Assembly (NCBI GenBank): GCA_965279165.1
Contig: OZ257140.1
Span: 2,108,001 to 2,172,000 of the forward strand
Length of the DNA stretch: 64,000 nt
Direction of reading: 5' to 3'
From: JBAYIE01 sp965279165
GTDB taxonomy: Bacteria > Bacteroidota > Bacteroidia > UKL13-3
How positions within the stretch are numbered: position 1 is the first letter of the stretch; the number at the start of each line of letters is the position of its first letter. The notes beneath the pieces are model-generated. The model was not told the origin of the DNA and made no database searches. It saw only the letters and a program-made list of their open reading frames with translations. Positions 34,438-42,463 of this stretch are shown here, piece after piece. The translations under genes were made by a program, and so were the position numbers.

Positions 34438-35198
34438 TTAACGCCACTTCCAAACAAAGCAAAATCATATTTAACAGGATCATGCGAATCAAATTTTTTT
34501 AAGTTGTTGGTTAGCTCAATGGCTGCTTGCCAATCGGCTTGGGTACGAGTTAAAATACCATAGTGTATGGCCACTCTTTGTACGTGAACATCGAGCGGAC
34601 AAATTAATTGTGCCGATTTTATTTGATTCCAAATTCCAAAATCTACACCCGATTTATCTTTTCGAACCATCCACCGCAAATACATATTAATTCGTTTACA
34701 CGACGATTTTTGTAAAGGAGATGGAATATGTTTTCTGGTTCGTAACGAACAATTCTCGCGGTTGAAAAATACATTTCTGAAATGATTTAATCCATTTTCT
34801 ACAGAACTATCATTTTTACGCATGCCATTGGTAAAGGCAGTTTCGAGCGATTCATTGTCTTTATACCAATCATGTAAAACAGCTACAAAATATAACAAGT
34901 CGGTATCATTAAAAGTTCGGTGTTTAAATCCAACCAAGCGTTTTAAATCGGTTTTCGTATGGTTTAAAATAAAATCATGCGGTTTATGTTTCATTCTTTC
35001 CATCAATTCATTGCTTTTATTTAGAATGGTGATTCGTTGTCCCCAAGAAAAAACCGCTGCAAATAAACCTGCTATTTCAATGTCTTCCTTTTTGGTAAAT
35101 TGGTGTGGAATAGAAATAGGATCCAAAGCAATAAACGATTTATGGTTATATTGTTTTACCTTTCGGTCCAAATCAGATTTTATATCTTTTAATACCAT
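34404..35198 (-). CDS. TIGR02757 family protein (DUF2400)
   Basis: 264 residues, soluble. Family features: 'FIALDPISIPHQFTKKEDIEIAGLFAAVFSWGQR', 'HDFILNH', 'KRINMYLRWMVRKDKSGVDFGIW', 'LICPLDVHVQRVA', 'FDSHDPVKYDFALFGSGV'. The last motifs resemble HhH-GPD DNA glycosylase regions, but the family is uncharacterised. The protein should end just after 'FALFGSGVN'; instead the last ten codons (GDGEWVMANG) and the TGA are read from the ATCAGCC-type heptad tract, a non-conserved tail. The start ATG at 35198 fits the family. Confidence 0.85.
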   Translation of the reverse strand: MVLKDIKSDLDRKVKQYNHKSFIALDPISIPHQFTKKEDIEIAGLFAAVFSWGQRITILNKSNELMERMKHKPHDFILNHTKTDLKRLVGFKHRTFNDTDLLYFVAVLHDWYKDNESLETAFTNGMRKNDSSVENGLNHFRNVFFNRENCSLRTRKHIPSPLQKSSCKRINMYLRWMVRKDKSGVDFGIWNQIKSAQLICPLDVHVQRVAIHYGILTRTQADWQAAIELTNNLKKFDSHDPVKYDFALFGSGVNGDGEWVMANG

Positions 35199-35504
35199 TT
35201 TTAAGCAAAGTAAGAAATCATATCGGTTAATTGAAGGTAAATTGTTTTACTTTTGGGCGTGTCCCCGTTGGCAATTAAATTCATTCTTTTTAATTTAGCA
35301 TTTAATTTGCCAACGGGGCCGGGCTTTCCACTTCAATCTTTTTTGGGTACAAAAAAGGATTTCCGTTTCAATCCCTCACGCAAATCTCCATAAAAAGTGC
35401 TTGATCGTATAAAATATGAGACTTTTATTGACATTAAATTATGTAATCAATAAGGTGAACTTAACGTTGAATTTTAAATGGTTTAAAAGTTAAATATTGA
35501 AAGA
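35199..35504. other. intergenic region with structured repeat copy A
   Basis: No gene seen. The structured repeat at 35255-35385 fills the centre. 35386-35504 is AT-rich and should carry the promoter of the sugar dehydrogenase gene, but I find no convincing -7/-33 pair. Confidence 0.6.
35255..35385 (+). repeat. structured repeat of the GGGCGTG...CTCACGC family, copy A
   Basis: Starts GGGCGTGTCCCCGTTGGCAA and ends ATCCCTCACGC. First hairpin: CCCCGTTGGCAA(A)TTAAAT pairs with its complement further right (35263-35319), with one bulge. Second hairpin: CTTTTTTG (35338-35345) with CAAAAAAG (35350-35357), loop GGTA. The spacer CGGGCTTTCCACTTCAATC and the tail GGATTTCCGTTTCAATCCCTCAC are shared with copy B at 46752-46850, whose stems have different sequences. 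Confidence 0.75.
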
Positions 35505-36671
35505 ATGAATCTATTAACTGTATTAGGTGTTTTTATATACCTCGCTAGTTGTAATGCACAAAACACTGTAAAATTAATTCCAATCAACGGAAAAATAAAT
35601 TCGCCGGTTGCCATGGATTTTCCTGCAGATGGCAGCAATCGTTTGTTTGTTTGCGAACAAAATGGAATCATACGAATCATAAAGAGCTATCAAATTCAAG
35701 TTGAACCGTTTCTTGATATTCGCAACCGATTATTGAAGCAATTAAATGTATATTCAGAAAGAGGATTACTCGGTTTGGCATTTCATCCCCAATACAAAAA
35801 CAATGGGAAATTTTATGTGTATTATAGTGCTGCGAGTAAACAAAGTGGAAGCAACCATAAAAGTGTAATTGCCGAATACCTGGTTCAAAAATCAAATCCT
35901 GATAAGGCCGATTGGAATAGTGAAAGAATAATTTTAGAAATAGAAGAACCCGAATCAAACCACAATGGTGGACACCTGGTGTTTGGGAAAGATGGTTATT
36001 TGTATATTGGAGTGGGTGATGGAGGCGGAGCAAACGACCAGCATGGAAGTATTGGTAACGGACAAAACATGCAAACCCTTCTTGGTAAAATTTTGCGTGT
36101 GGATGTAAATACATCGAGTGGATATCGTGTACCGTCCGACAATCCTTTTGTTGGCAAACCGGTTAAATCGGAAATTTGGGCAACCGGTTTACGCAATCCA
36201 TGGAAGTTTTCATTTGATAAAGTTACCGGTAAATTGTTTTGTGCCGATGTTGGTCAGGAGGAATACGAAGAAATAAATATCATCGAAAAAGGAAAAAACT
36301 ATGGATGGCGTATCATGGAAGGAAACCATTGCTTTAATCCCAAAACAAATTGCAACCGCAATAATTTGGTGTTACCAATTATAGAATATACACATGAGGT
36401 TGGGGTTTGTATTATCGGTGGTTATGTATATCGAGGCCTAACAAAATCGATGCAAGGCAAATATATTTTTGGCGATTGGATGGGGAAATTATTTGTTGGC
36501 ATTTCGGGAACGAATTGGCGAATGGATGAATTATCCATCGATAAATCCATTGAATCATTTTCTATCAATAGTTTTGGAGAGGATGCCAATGGTGAAATAT
36601 ATGTTTTGGGACAACCGGGAATTGGTGCCATAAAAGAAGGAGTGATTTACAAGTTGGAATTTACAGACTGA
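35505..36671 (+). CDS. PQQ-dependent sugar dehydrogenase-like lipoprotein
   Basis: 388 residues. The lipobox 'GVFIYLASCNAQN' places it on the membrane facing the periplasm or surface. The rest is a six-bladed beta-propeller of the glucose/sorbosone dehydrogenase family (GSDH): 'FPADGSNRLFVCEQNGIIRII', 'ERGLLGLAFHPQYKNNGKFYVYYS', 'SNHNGGHLVFGKDGYLYIGVGDGGGANDQHG', 'GKILRVDV', 'IWATGLRNPWKFSFD', 'ADVGQEEYEEINII'. The His and Arg positions used for PQQ binding appear present. The substrate is unknown; no electron carrier is encoded nearby. Confidence 0.88.
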   Translation: MNLLTVLGVFIYLASCNAQNTVKLIPINGKINSPVAMDFPADGSNRLFVCEQNGIIRIIKSYQIQVEPFLDIRNRLLKQLNVYSERGLLGLAFHPQYKNNGKFYVYYSAASKQSGSNHKSVIAEYLVQKSNPDKADWNSERIILEIEEPESNHNGGHLVFGKDGYLYIGVGDGGGANDQHGSIGNGQNMQTLLGKILRVDVNTSSGYRVPSDNPFVGKPVKSEIWATGLRNPWKFSFDKVTGKLFCADVGQEEYEEINIIEKGKNYGWRIMEGNHCFNPKTNCNRNNLVLPIIEYTHEVGVCIIGGYVYRGLTKSMQGKYIFGDWMGKLFVGISGTNWRMDELSIDKSIESFSINSFGEDANGEIYVLGQPGIGAIKEGVIYKLEFTD

Positions 36672-36691
36672 TATAAGCTCAATTTAAAATT

Positions 36692-37330
36692 TTATTCCTT
36701 GAACAATTTGCTATGATAAATACTTCCATCTTTTCTCCTTAATTGCAAAATGTACACACCACTAAACAAGGAAGAAACATCAAAGGAATTATTGGTTGGA
36801 TTTTCCATACGAATGGTACAAACTGCTTTACCTGTTTGCTCGATAATTACAACCTCTGTCAGATCGAATTGATTTCTGATGTCAACCAAGGTGAGTTGAT
36901 CTTTTACAGGATTTGGATAAAGTGAAACCGTATTTTGCTTTTCAACGTCATTTACTTGTATACATACAAAGACTAAAAATTCAAGTGTATCCGTGTCATA
37001 ATATTGTGTATCACTTTTTCCATAATAACTATAATACAACATATAATCACCTGATGATAGCTGCCCTATTTCAATCGTATCTGTTGATTGGCATGGCACT
37101 GTTGCCCCACCTAATAAATGATATGCATGAATATGAATTTCATTATTATTAATTTCTACACCAAAACTATCTAATTCGCAAGGGGAGGTACCGAATCTGG
37201 ATTTACAAATAATTTTGACAACTTCACCGATAACAGGATTTCTAGGCAAGAGAATTAAACTATCAATGACATTCGATCCAAACACATTGAATCCTGAAAA
37301 TAGAATCATTATTAATAATGTTTTCTTCAT
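36692..37330 (-). CDS. T9SS type A sorting-domain secreted protein
   Basis: 212 residues. The signal peptide is 'TLLIMILFSGFNVFGS'. The N-terminal ~125 residues form a small beta-rich domain with cysteines ('IICKSRFGTSPCELDSFGV'). The C-terminal sorting domain has 'NTVSLYPNPVKDQLTLVDI', 'LTEVVIIEQTGKAVCTI', 'LFSGVYILQLRRKDGSIYHSKLFKE'. It is the third cargo protein of this type in the window. Convergent with the sugar dehydrogenase gene (20-bp gap). Confidence 0.82.
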   Translation of the reverse strand: MKKTLLIMILFSGFNVFGSNVIDSLILLPRNPVIGEVVKIICKSRFGTSPCELDSFGVEINNNEIHIHAYHLLGGATVPCQSTDTIEIGQLSSGDYMLYYSYYGKSDTQYYDTDTLEFLVFVCIQVNDVEKQNTVSLYPNPVKDQLTLVDIRNQFDLTEVVIIEQTGKAVCTIRMENPTNNSFDVSSLFSGVYILQLRRKDGSIYHSKLFKE

Positions 37331-37558
37331 TGTAATAGTTTAATAGTTTCTTTAACTACAATCAGATCGAAATTTATATTTTCAGCATTTCTTCCTGTAA
37401 TGTCAAAGGTAAAGGTAATATTTCTAGGATTATCTATACGCTTATTTAAACTTGATATTACCGTAAAAACTAATTTGTATCCCTTTCATGTAAATCATTT
37501 TGAAATTCGTTTGCTTTCCCCTTATTTCACGTCCCCGTATCATAATTTAATTATAACC

Positions 37559-39610
37559 ATGAAAATTTTAACCATGACTTCCATAATATGTGCCGCATTG
37601 GTGTTTCAAAGCTGCCAAAACGACCACAAACAATCAGCTAACAACACGGAAACCTTTAAAGTAGAATGCGATCGTTTTGCCGATTTGCAAGTATTGCGTT
37701 ACCAGATTCCCGGATTTGAAGAGCTTACTGCTTCACAAAAAGAACTGGCATATTATTTAACCGAAGCTGCCAATTGCGGTAGAGATATTATTTACGACCA
37801 AAAATACAAACACAACCTAACCATACGCAAAACGTTGGAAGCTGTTTTGGAAAATTATACCGGAGATAAAACTTCGGAAGAATGGAAAAACCTTGAAACC
37901 TACGCAAAACGGGTATTCTTTTCCAATGGAATTCACCACCATTATTCGAACCTTAAATTTATTCCGGAATGTAGTTTCGATTATTTCTCCCAAGTGGTAA
38001 AAAGTATCGATGAAAAATTATTGCCTACGAATGGTAATACTACAGATGCCTTATTAAGTATGTTACAACCGGTTATGTTCGATCCAAAGGTAGATGCTAA
38101 GATTGTGGATCTGGCCCAGGGAGTTGACAATGTTACAGGTTCAGCCAATAATTTTTATGAAGGAGTTACCCAAAAAGAAGTGGAAGCCTATTATGATAAA
38201 ATGATGGTGAAGGACGATACCCAACCTATATCTTATGGATTAAATTCAAAATTGATTAAAGAAAATGGTCAGTTGGTAGAGAAGGTTTGGAAAGTTGGAG
38301 GAATGTATTCGCCGGCAATCGAAAAAATTGTGTATTGGTTAGAAAAAGCAGTTGGTGTAGCAGAGAATGAACAGCAAAGAAAAACATTGGCTTTGTTGGT
38401 TGAATATTATAAAACAGGGGATTTAAAAAAATGGGACGAATACAATATTGCATGGGTGAACGATACCGAATCGCGTTTAGATGTGGTTAATGGTTTTATT
38501 GAAGTTTATGGTGATGCAATTGGTAAACGTGCTTCGTATGAAAGTGTAGTTTCGATGAAAGATATGGAAGCGACCAAACGCATTGCGAAAATTGCTGAGA
38601 ATGCCCAATGGTTCGAAGACAATTCGCCAATTATGCCAAATCACAAGAAGAAAGAAGTGAAAGGAATAACTGCAAAAGTGATCACTGTTATTCAAGAAGC
38701 CGGTGATGGTGCTCCTTCCACTCCAATCGGAATAAACTTACCAAACGCAAATTGGATTCGCCAACAACATGGAAGCAAATCGGTATCGCTTGGAAATATT
38801 GTACATGCATACAATGTAGTGGGTGCAAAAAGTCCGATGATGAAAGAGTTTGCCTTTAGCGAAGAAGAAATAAAACGCAATTCCGAATTTGGTGCACTTG
38901 GTTCTGATTTGCACACTGATATGCATGAAGTAATTGGACATGCTTCCGGACAAATAAACAAAGGAATTGGAGATCCGGATCAAACCTTAAAAAATTATGC
39001 AAGCACCCTCGAAGAAGCTAGAGCTGATTTGGTTGCCTTGTATTATGTGATGGATAATAAATTAGTTGAAATAGGCGTGATGCCATCTTTAGAAGTTGGA
39101 AAAACAGAATACGACAATTATATCCGCAATGGTTTAATTACCCAATTAACCCGCATACAATTAGGTGAAAATTTGGAAGAGGCACATATGCGAAACCGCC
39201 AACTGGTGGCAGGTTGGGCTTACGAAAAAGGTAAAAAAGATAACGTAATAGAGTGGGTGAAGAAAGACGGAAAATCTTTTGTAAAAGTAAATGACTATGC
39301 AAAACTGCGTGTGTTGTTTGGCGAATTATTAAAGGAAATTCAACGCATCAAATCGGAAGGCGATTATACCGCAGCAACTGCATTGGTTGAAGGTTACGGC
39401 GTTAAAGTGGATCAAACCTTATTGAAAGAAATACGCGAGCGTTTCGAAAAATTAAATGTTGCTGCTTACAAAGGATTCATCCAACCAAAATTAACACCTG
39501 TGATGAATGGTGATAAAATAACCGATGTTACCGTTACGTATCCGGATAATTTTTTATCGAACCAGTTAGGATTAGGAAAAGAGTACGGGTATTTGCCAAC
39601 GAAGAATTAG
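37559..39610 (+). CDS. dipeptidyl-peptidase III family zinc metallopeptidase (M49), lipoprotein
   Basis: 683 residues from the ATG at 37559, which starts a lipoprotein signal ('SIICAALVFQSCQND'). A longer in-frame start at 37400 has no signal character. M49 peptidases release N-terminal dipeptides. The zinc motif HExxGH is seen as 'DMHEVIGHASGQ' and the second motif as 'TLEEARADLVALYY', where DPP III has EECRAE. 'ISYGLNSKLIKENGQLVEKVWKVGGMYSPAIE' and 'PIGINLPNANWIRQQHGSKSVSLGN' are substrate-site regions. Unlike the cytosolic eukaryotic enzyme it should face the periplasm or surface. No operon partner. Confidence 0.9.
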   Translation: MKILTMTSIICAALVFQSCQNDHKQSANNTETFKVECDRFADLQVLRYQIPGFEELTASQKELAYYLTEAANCGRDIIYDQKYKHNLTIRKTLEAVLENYTGDKTSEEWKNLETYAKRVFFSNGIHHHYSNLKFIPECSFDYFSQVVKSIDEKLLPTNGNTTDALLSMLQPVMFDPKVDAKIVDLAQGVDNVTGSANNFYEGVTQKEVEAYYDKMMVKDDTQPISYGLNSKLIKENGQLVEKVWKVGGMYSPAIEKIVYWLEKAVGVAENEQQRKTLALLVEYYKTGDLKKWDEYNIAWVNDTESRLDVVNGFIEVYGDAIGKRASYESVVSMKDMEATKRIAKIAENAQWFEDNSPIMPNHKKKEVKGITAKVITVIQEAGDGAPSTPIGINLPNANWIRQQHGSKSVSLGNIVHAYNVVGAKSPMMKEFAFSEEEIKRNSEFGALGSDLHTDMHEVIGHASGQINKGIGDPDQTLKNYASTLEEARADLVALYYVMDNKLVEIGVMPSLEVGKTEYDNYIRNGLITQLTRIQLGENLEEAHMRNRQLVAGWAYEKGKKDNVIEWVKKDGKSFVKVNDYAKLRVLFGELLKEIQRIKSEGDYTAATALVEGYGVKVDQTLLKEIRERFEKLNVAAYKGFIQPKLTPVMNGDKITDVTVTYPDNFLSNQLGLGKEYGYLPTKN

Positions 39611-39996
39611 AAGGGAATAGTGGTTGGTGTTTAGTGCATAGTGATTAGTGCTTGGTGCATGGTGCTTAGTGCATAGTTCAATTATAAGGCAGGAGGCAAA
39701 AGGCAGGAGGCAGGAGTTAGGTAATTGAAACTGAATCGACTCCGATAAGCCTAATGTTGGGTTAACGACACTAGTCATTAGTAACTAATCAATGAACCAA
39801 TTTTGGCTTTATGCCAATCTAATGCTTCTTCTGTGTAATCTGTGGCGATATAAAGGAGTTAGTAATTAGGGGTCAGTGATAAGGGATTAGTGATTGGGGG
39901 TAAGGGATCAGTGAACTGTGATTCCTCAGCCATTATCAACTTCTTGGCTTCATGCTAAACGCAAATACCATTTTCAGTAATCTGTGGCTAAAAAGA

Positions 39997-40304
39997 GTGG
40001 TCAGTGGTCAGCAGTCAGTGAACAGATCACGGTTTTCAGTTCACGGTTCATTGATATATTAGTTTACTTTTAACGCATAGGTGATTCCCTTGGCTTCATG
40101 CCAACTAGGAATATTATTTTAGCAATCTGTGTAATCTGTGGCTAAAAAGAGTGGTCAGTGGTCAGCAGTCAGTGAACAGATCACGGTTTTCAGTTCACGG
40201 TTCATTGATATATTAGTTTACTTTTAACGCATAGGTGATTCCCTTGGCTTCATGCCAACTAGGAATATTATTTTAGCAATCTGTGTAATCTGTGGCTAAA
40301 AAGA
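39997..40304 (+). repeat. identical 154-bp tandem duplication
   Basis: Unit 1 (39997-40150) and unit 2 (40151-40304) appear identical base for base; the first 147 bp occur again at 40781-40927 from an internal start. Each unit contains the TTGGCTTCATGCCAA palindrome and heptad-like GTCAGTG/CACGGTT stretches. Confidence 0.88.
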
Positions 40305-40535
40305 GTGGTCAGCGATCAGCATTTAGTTTGACGCAACTTTTAATCATGAACTTCAATTTTGGCATTATGCCAACCTAAAATCATTTTTACAAACTCTGCG
40401 TTCTCTGCGTTAACCTTTGCGCATCTTTGCGGTTAAAAAATTTGTTTCTAGTTAATCGAACAATAATGTCACCCCGATGGGGTTTTTGTTGCGACTTATC
40501 TATTTTTTTACAATAATGTCACCCCGATGGGGTTT
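40158..40535 (+). repeat. 378-bp modular repeat block, copy 1 of a direct pair
   Basis: Partner at 40781-41158 with a constant offset of 623 bp and only about ten mismatches. Module order: TCAGTG heptads, CACGGTT heptads, palindrome TTGGCTTCATGCCAA, 'AATCTGTGTAATCTGTGG', palindrome TTGGCATTATGCCAA, 'CTCTGCGTTCTCTGCGTTAA', and two GTCACCCC hairpins. Confidence 0.88.
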
Positions 40536-40780
40536 TATAATTTGTGTATGCGGCTACAATAATTTCCAACATTTCTCGCGACGCTTAAATATTCACTCAT
40601 TTACTCATTCACACATTCACTCATTTCTTCTATATCTGTGGCTAAAAAAGCGATCCGCAATCAGCGGTCAGTCAAAAGTTATTAGTCATTTATCACAGCA
40701 ATGACAATATTTTTGGCTTTATGCCAAACGAATACATACTTCTGTGTCTCCGTGTCTCTGTGGTTAAATCCAAGTAATCT

Positions 40781-41158
40781 GTGGTCAGCAGTCAGTGAAC
40801 AGATCACGGTTTTCAGTTCACGGTTCATTGATATATTAGTTTACTTTTAACGCATAGGTGATTCCCTTGGCTTCATGCCAACTAGGAATATTATTTTAGC
40901 AATCTGTGTAATCTGTGGCTAAAAAGAGTGGTCAGCGATCAGCATTTAGTTTGACGCAACTTTTAATCATGAACTTCAATTTTGGCTTTATGCCAATCTA
41001 ATATCATTTTTACAAACTCTGCGTTCTCTGCGTTAATCTTTGCGCATCTTTGCGGTTAAAAAATTTGTTTCTAGTTAATCGAACAATAATGTCACCCCGC
41101 CGGGGTTTGGGTTGCGACTTATCTATTTTTTTACAATAATGTCACCCCTATGGGGTTT
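40781..41158 (+). repeat. 378-bp modular repeat block, copy 2 of a direct pair
   Basis: Same length and module order as 40158-40535. Differences fall mainly in hairpin loops and arms (loop TTTAT for ATTAT; CCCC-GCC-GGGG and CCCC-TAT-GGGG for CCCC-GAT-GGGG). Confidence 0.88.
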
Positions 41159-41261
41159 CTATATCGGTTTTAAAATCTGTGTAATTCGTGTAATCTGTGG
41201 CAAAAAAAGTAATCTGTGGTTAGTGTCCGTGTGTATGTTTAATCCTGCATTTTCAAAAAAA

Positions 41262-41291
41262 TTGTGTTATTCTAAAATTCGGTTATTTTTG
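41262..41291 (+). promoter_or_regulatory. promoter TTG-N19-TATTTTTG of the porin-like gene
   Basis: TTG at 41262-41264 and TATTTTTG at 41284-41291, 19-bp spacing, both boxes exact. The ATG is 17 bp downstream. It lies just outside the repeat island. Confidence 0.65.
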
Positions 41292-41307
41292 ACCAAACAA
41301 ACCAAAT

Positions 41308-41925
41308 ATGAAAAAGTATCTTTTAAGTTTTTTAATGCTCCTCCTTTCGATGGTATCGTTTGGTCAGGGCATACAACTAGGAATCAGAGCAGGAGTTAAC
41401 AATGGAAACCTTACCACAGAAATTCCAAACATCTCGGAAGGTAAGGTACAAAACGGATTGCTTGTAGGCGCCTTTGGAAGGGCAAGTTTACTTGGATTTT
41501 TTGTTCAACCTGAAATAAACTTTTCACAACGTGTTGGTGCTTTTGAACAAGTTGGAGTTGGTTCGTATACCAATACCATCAATACATTGGATATTGTTGC
41601 CCTGGTTGGGTATAGTTTGGTTGGTGTAATCCGTTTAAATGCCGGTCCAACACTCATGACTTTCCTTGGAACAAGTCAGGAAGCCACACCAACCATGAAA
41701 GATAATTTGTATGCTAACGATTTTTATTACAATACAGCTTGGGGAGTGCAAGCAGGTGTAGGATTTGATCTGGGTAAACTTTGTGTGGATTTGCGATACG
41801 ATACCAATTTAACTTCATTGGGACGTGATGCGGTTTATAGCAGTGTGTTCGGTCATAACACGAATTATACAACAGGATTTGGAATGGTAACCTTTACCTT
41901 AGGATATAAGATTATAAAAATCTGA
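41308..41925 (+). CDS. outer-membrane beta-barrel protein (porin family, PorT-like)
   Basis: 205 residues with signal 'YLLSFLMLLLSMVSFGQ'. The mature part starts 'IQLGIRAGVNNGNLT' and alternates as a small eight-stranded barrel ('FFVQPEINFSQRVGAF', 'VIRLNAGPTLMTFLG', 'WGVQAGVGFDLGKLCVDLRYDTNL'), ending 'FGMVTFTLGYKIIKI'. It belongs to the broad outer-membrane beta-barrel family PF13568, to which PorT also belongs; a specific role cannot be given. Two bases separate it from the YjbR-like gene, so they are probably co-transcribed. Confidence 0.8.
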   Translation: MKKYLLSFLMLLLSMVSFGQGIQLGIRAGVNNGNLTTEIPNISEGKVQNGLLVGAFGRASLLGFFVQPEINFSQRVGAFEQVGVGSYTNTINTLDIVALVGYSLVGVIRLNAGPTLMTFLGTSQEATPTMKDNLYANDFYYNTAWGVQAGVGFDLGKLCVDLRYDTNLTSLGRDAVYSSVFGHNTNYTTGFGMVTFTLGYKIIKI

Positions 41926-41927
41926 TT

Positions 41928-42284
41928 TTGCATATCGAGCAGTTCCGGGAATATTGTTTATTAAAACCGGGAGCGGAAGAAACCTTTCCCTTTGGAGAAG
42001 ATACTTTGGTGTATAAAGTAGGAGGGAAGATGTTTGCTTTAACATCCTTCAGTGATCCGAATGCTGCCAATCTTAAATGCAATCCGGAACGTGCTATTGA
42101 ATTAAGAAGTACTTACGAAGCGGTACAACCCGGTTACCACATGAGCAAAGTTCATTGGAACACCATTACCTATAATTTGGATTTACCCGACAAAGAAATT
42201 TTGAATTTGATAGACCATTCGTATGAGCTGGTGATAAGTGGCTTAACCATAAAAATGCGCAATTCCCTTACTGCTAAGAACTAA
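41928..42284 (+). CDS. MmcQ/YjbR family protein
   Basis: 118 residues, starting with TTG 2 bp after the porin stop; no ATG fits. YjbR fold: 'MHIEQFREYCLLKPGAEETFPFGEDTLVYKVGGKMFALTSF' and 'AVQPGYHMSKVHWNTITYNLD' with the conserved K-x-HW. The fold resembles the double-wing CyaY-like DNA-binding fold; the function is not established. The C-terminus is complete. Confidence 0.85.
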   Translation: MHIEQFREYCLLKPGAEETFPFGEDTLVYKVGGKMFALTSFSDPNAANLKCNPERAIELRSTYEAVQPGYHMSKVHWNTITYNLDLPDKEILNLIDHSYELVISGLTIKMRNSLTAKN

Positions 42285-42463
42285 GTTTATTTGTGTTTTA
42301 GTACGACATAATTTAATTATCCAGAATACCAGTAGGTTCAACTCCTAACTCATAACTGTGCTTGGTGCCAGGTGTCTGGTGCCTGGTTTTTACTAAAAGT
42401 TAATTATCCAGAATACCGGTAGGTTCAACTCATAACTCATAACTCATAACTCATAACTCCTTA
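42285..42463. repeat. intergenic heptads and a duplicated 30-bp segment
   Basis: 'TTAATTATCCAGAATACC' followed by RGTAGGTTCAACTC occurs twice (from about 42312 and from about 42400). Between the copies lie four heptads of type CTTGGTG/CCAGGTG (42361-42388). Five CTCATAA-type heptads (42429-42463) run to the right end; the last, CTCCTTA, contains the folE stop codon. Confidence 0.8.

Larger units (their letters stand above)
39611..41307. repeat. 1.7-kb repeat island with no genes
   Basis: Contains, in order: heptads of type GTGCATA (39620-39675) and GGCAGGA (39688-39715); nine heptads of type GGATTAG/TGATAAG (39856-39918); two identical tandem 154-bp units (39997-40150, 40151-40304); a 378-bp direct repeat (40158-40535 and 40781-41158, offset exactly 623 bp); a five-unit tract of period 8 (40591-40630); seven TTGGC-N5-GCCAA palindromes; and four GTCACCCC-N3-GGGG hairpins. 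Open frames at 40477 and 41112 fall inside these repeats and are not credible genes. The porin promoter is at the right end. Confidence 0.88.

Noticed and set aside
37400..37558. Upstream start of the DPP III gene.
   Set aside because: The lipoprotein signal begins at 37559; an extension would bury it inside the protein.
40477..41399. Open frames in the 40-41 kb repeat island.
   Set aside because: They are made of repeat modules, overlap the real porin start, and have no protein-like composition.
42330..42345. tRNA T-loop-like GGTTCAACTC.
   Set aside because: No acceptor stem or anticodon arm around it, and the sequence is duplicated at 42422 within a repeat.
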